Source: Nitrospiraceae bacterium (lineage in GTDB: Bacteria > Nitrospirota > UBA9217). Taken from it: a stretch of DNA of 5,332 nt. Location: NCBI GenBank assembly GCA_003454665.1, contig DMKB01000379.1, positions 1 through 5,332 on the forward strand. Direction: 5' to 3'. The translations under genes and the position numbers were made by a program. The notes below the pieces were generated by a model, which saw nothing but the letters and a program-made list of their open reading frames with translations, was not told the DNA's origin and made no database searches. Of the stretch, positions 4,398-5,332 are shown one piece after another (position 1 is the stretch's first letter; each line of letters opens with the position of its first letter).

Positions 4398-5332
4398 TCA
4401 CTCTTGCAACGACTCCTTCCACTGGCGATCAAATTCTTCGTATGAAATGAGCAGGCCGGTGCTGACTGCGTCCCCGACACTCGCCCCTTTGGCGAGCTCT
4501 TCCAGTATGGTCGTGGCACGGTACAGGCCATACCGGTCTATCATAAACCGGACAGCGGAAAGGCTGAAGAGATAGGCGTACCTGACCTGGTCGCCTCGCA
4601 GCCCCACGAATGAGCCTTCCAGCTTCGAGAGTGCCGGGAGCTTCCCTGCCTGCGCGATCTGACGGAACTCCTTCTCATTTCCCGCGCTGAGGACCCTTCC
4701 TTCAAAATGCATGGCCAGGCCTTCGTTCAACCAGGACGGGACGCGCGGAGTAATCGCGCGGACAACGGCGTGCGTGTACTCGTGGTACAGGATCCTCCTG
4801 AGTGCCGGGGTCTCCTTCTCAATGCCTCCGATCGGCATGCGTATCTTCCCGTCATAGATGCCGGCGCTCCAATCCGGCGCACGGGTCACGTCCTGAAACT
4901 GCTTGTTGGAATACAGGATCACCTGTATTTCGTGGGAGGGATAGTAGGAAAGTTCCTTGCCCACGTCTCCGTAGGCGTCCTCGAGTATCGCGAGAACGAT
5001 CCTGCCTGCTGATATTTTTTCTCTCCCCTCGTACTTCACCAGAAAGTTGCTCGTTACGTCGCGGTTAAAATCCCGCTCCGTCTTGTGCTCACGCTTGATC
5101 CGCTCCAGCCTGGCCCGCAAGCCGGCATTCGCCGGTTCCAGCGCTACGGCCTTTTCCCAGGACCGCCTGGCTTGTTCGAAATCATCCATTCGGTAATAGA
5201 GCTCACCAAGCATCTTGTACGGTTCCGAATCCCGTGGCCGGATCTCGATCACGCGGGTGAATGCCTTTTCCGCATCGCTGTCTTCCCGCAAGTGGAAATT
5301 TGCCATACCCAGACCAAAATGACCGTCCGGGG
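4398..5332 (-). CDS. TPR protein with C-terminal HExxH metallopeptidase-like domain (5' end cut by window edge)
   Basis: The frame is open past the Met at 5306 to the window edge, and the residues before it (GHFGLGMANFHLRE) already belong to a TPR helix, so that Met is internal and the true start lies to the right. Numbering from that Met: the end of one TPR (to about 24), one full TPR at 25-59 (EPYKMLGELYYRMDDFEQARRSWEKAVALEP), a charged stretch (60-85), then a gluzincin-like domain. The latter has HEYTH at 175-179 (zinc ligands H175 and H179, catalytic E176) and SWLNEGLA at 191-198, where E195 is the likely third ligand. This matches the peptidase MA-like group seen in many TPR proteins. 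Substrate and location cannot be told, because any signal peptide would be outside the window. The gene is on the same strand as queA, but the 230-bp spacer with a queA promoter suggests separate transcription. Confidence 0.88.
   Translation of the reverse strand, partial: PDGHFGLGMANFHLREDSDAEKAFTRVIEIRPRDSEPYKMLGELYYRMDDFEQARRSWEKAVALEPANAGLRARLERIKREHKTERDFNRDVTSNFLVKYEGREKISAGRIVLAILEDAYGDVGKELSYYPSHEIQVILYSNKQFQDVTRAPDWSAGIYDGKIRMPIGGIEKETPALRRILYHEYTHAVVRAITPRVPSWLNEGLAMHFEGRVLSAGNEKEFRQIAQAGKLPALSKLEGSFVGLRGDQVRYAYLFSLSAVRFMIDRYGLYRATTILEELAKGASVGDAVSTGLLISYEEFDRQWKESLQE

Overview
The window looks like an ordinary chromosomal stretch of a moderately GC-rich bacterium. It carries four long genes on the minus strand and one short gene on the plus strand. 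Bacterial origin is supported by queA (bacterial queuosine synthesis), a SPOR cell-envelope protein and sigma70-like promoter boxes. A two-TPR protein fused to an HExxH metallopeptidase-like domain, next to CAAAT-type spacer DNA, reminds me of Nitrospirota or Desulfobacterota (old Deltaproteobacteria) genomes. That placement is an impression and was not computed. No phage, transposase, CRISPR array, tRNA or rRNA is visible.

Layout, left to right. Positions 1-1467 (minus) hold most of a phenylalanyl-tRNA synthetase alpha subunit of the long archaeal/eukaryotic type; its C-terminus runs off the left edge. An 87-bp spacer contains two back-to-back promoters. Positions 1555-1965 (plus) encode a 136-residue protein that resembles the uncharacterised DUF6941 family. 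Positions 1966-2348 are 383 bp without a convincing gene: a CACAGAT direct repeat, an isolated TATAAT, a T-rich tract and several small GC hairpins. Positions 2349-3029 (minus) encode a single-pass membrane protein with a C-terminal SPOR domain. Positions 3118-4167 (minus) encode QueA. Positions 4168-4397 carry the queA promoter, a perfect 12-bp palindrome and an inverted array of 7-bp CAAATNN units. Positions 4398-5332 (minus) are the 3' part of the TPR/metallopeptidase gene, which runs off the right edge.

The genes do not form one pathway. queA and the SPOR gene probably share a transcript (88-nt gap, same strand). pheS and the 1555 gene are divergent and could share control through the 87-bp spacer. 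The most notable whole-window pattern concerns gene starts. All three genes whose promoter region is visible (pheS, the 1555 gene, queA) have a -10-like box only 6-12 nt from the start codon and no Shine-Dalgarno sequence, which suggests leaderless or nearly leaderless mRNAs. The operon-internal SPOR gene, in contrast, has a good Shine-Dalgarno. The heptad inverted array and the archaeal-type PheS are the other two points most worth following. I found no clearly new multi-gene system.
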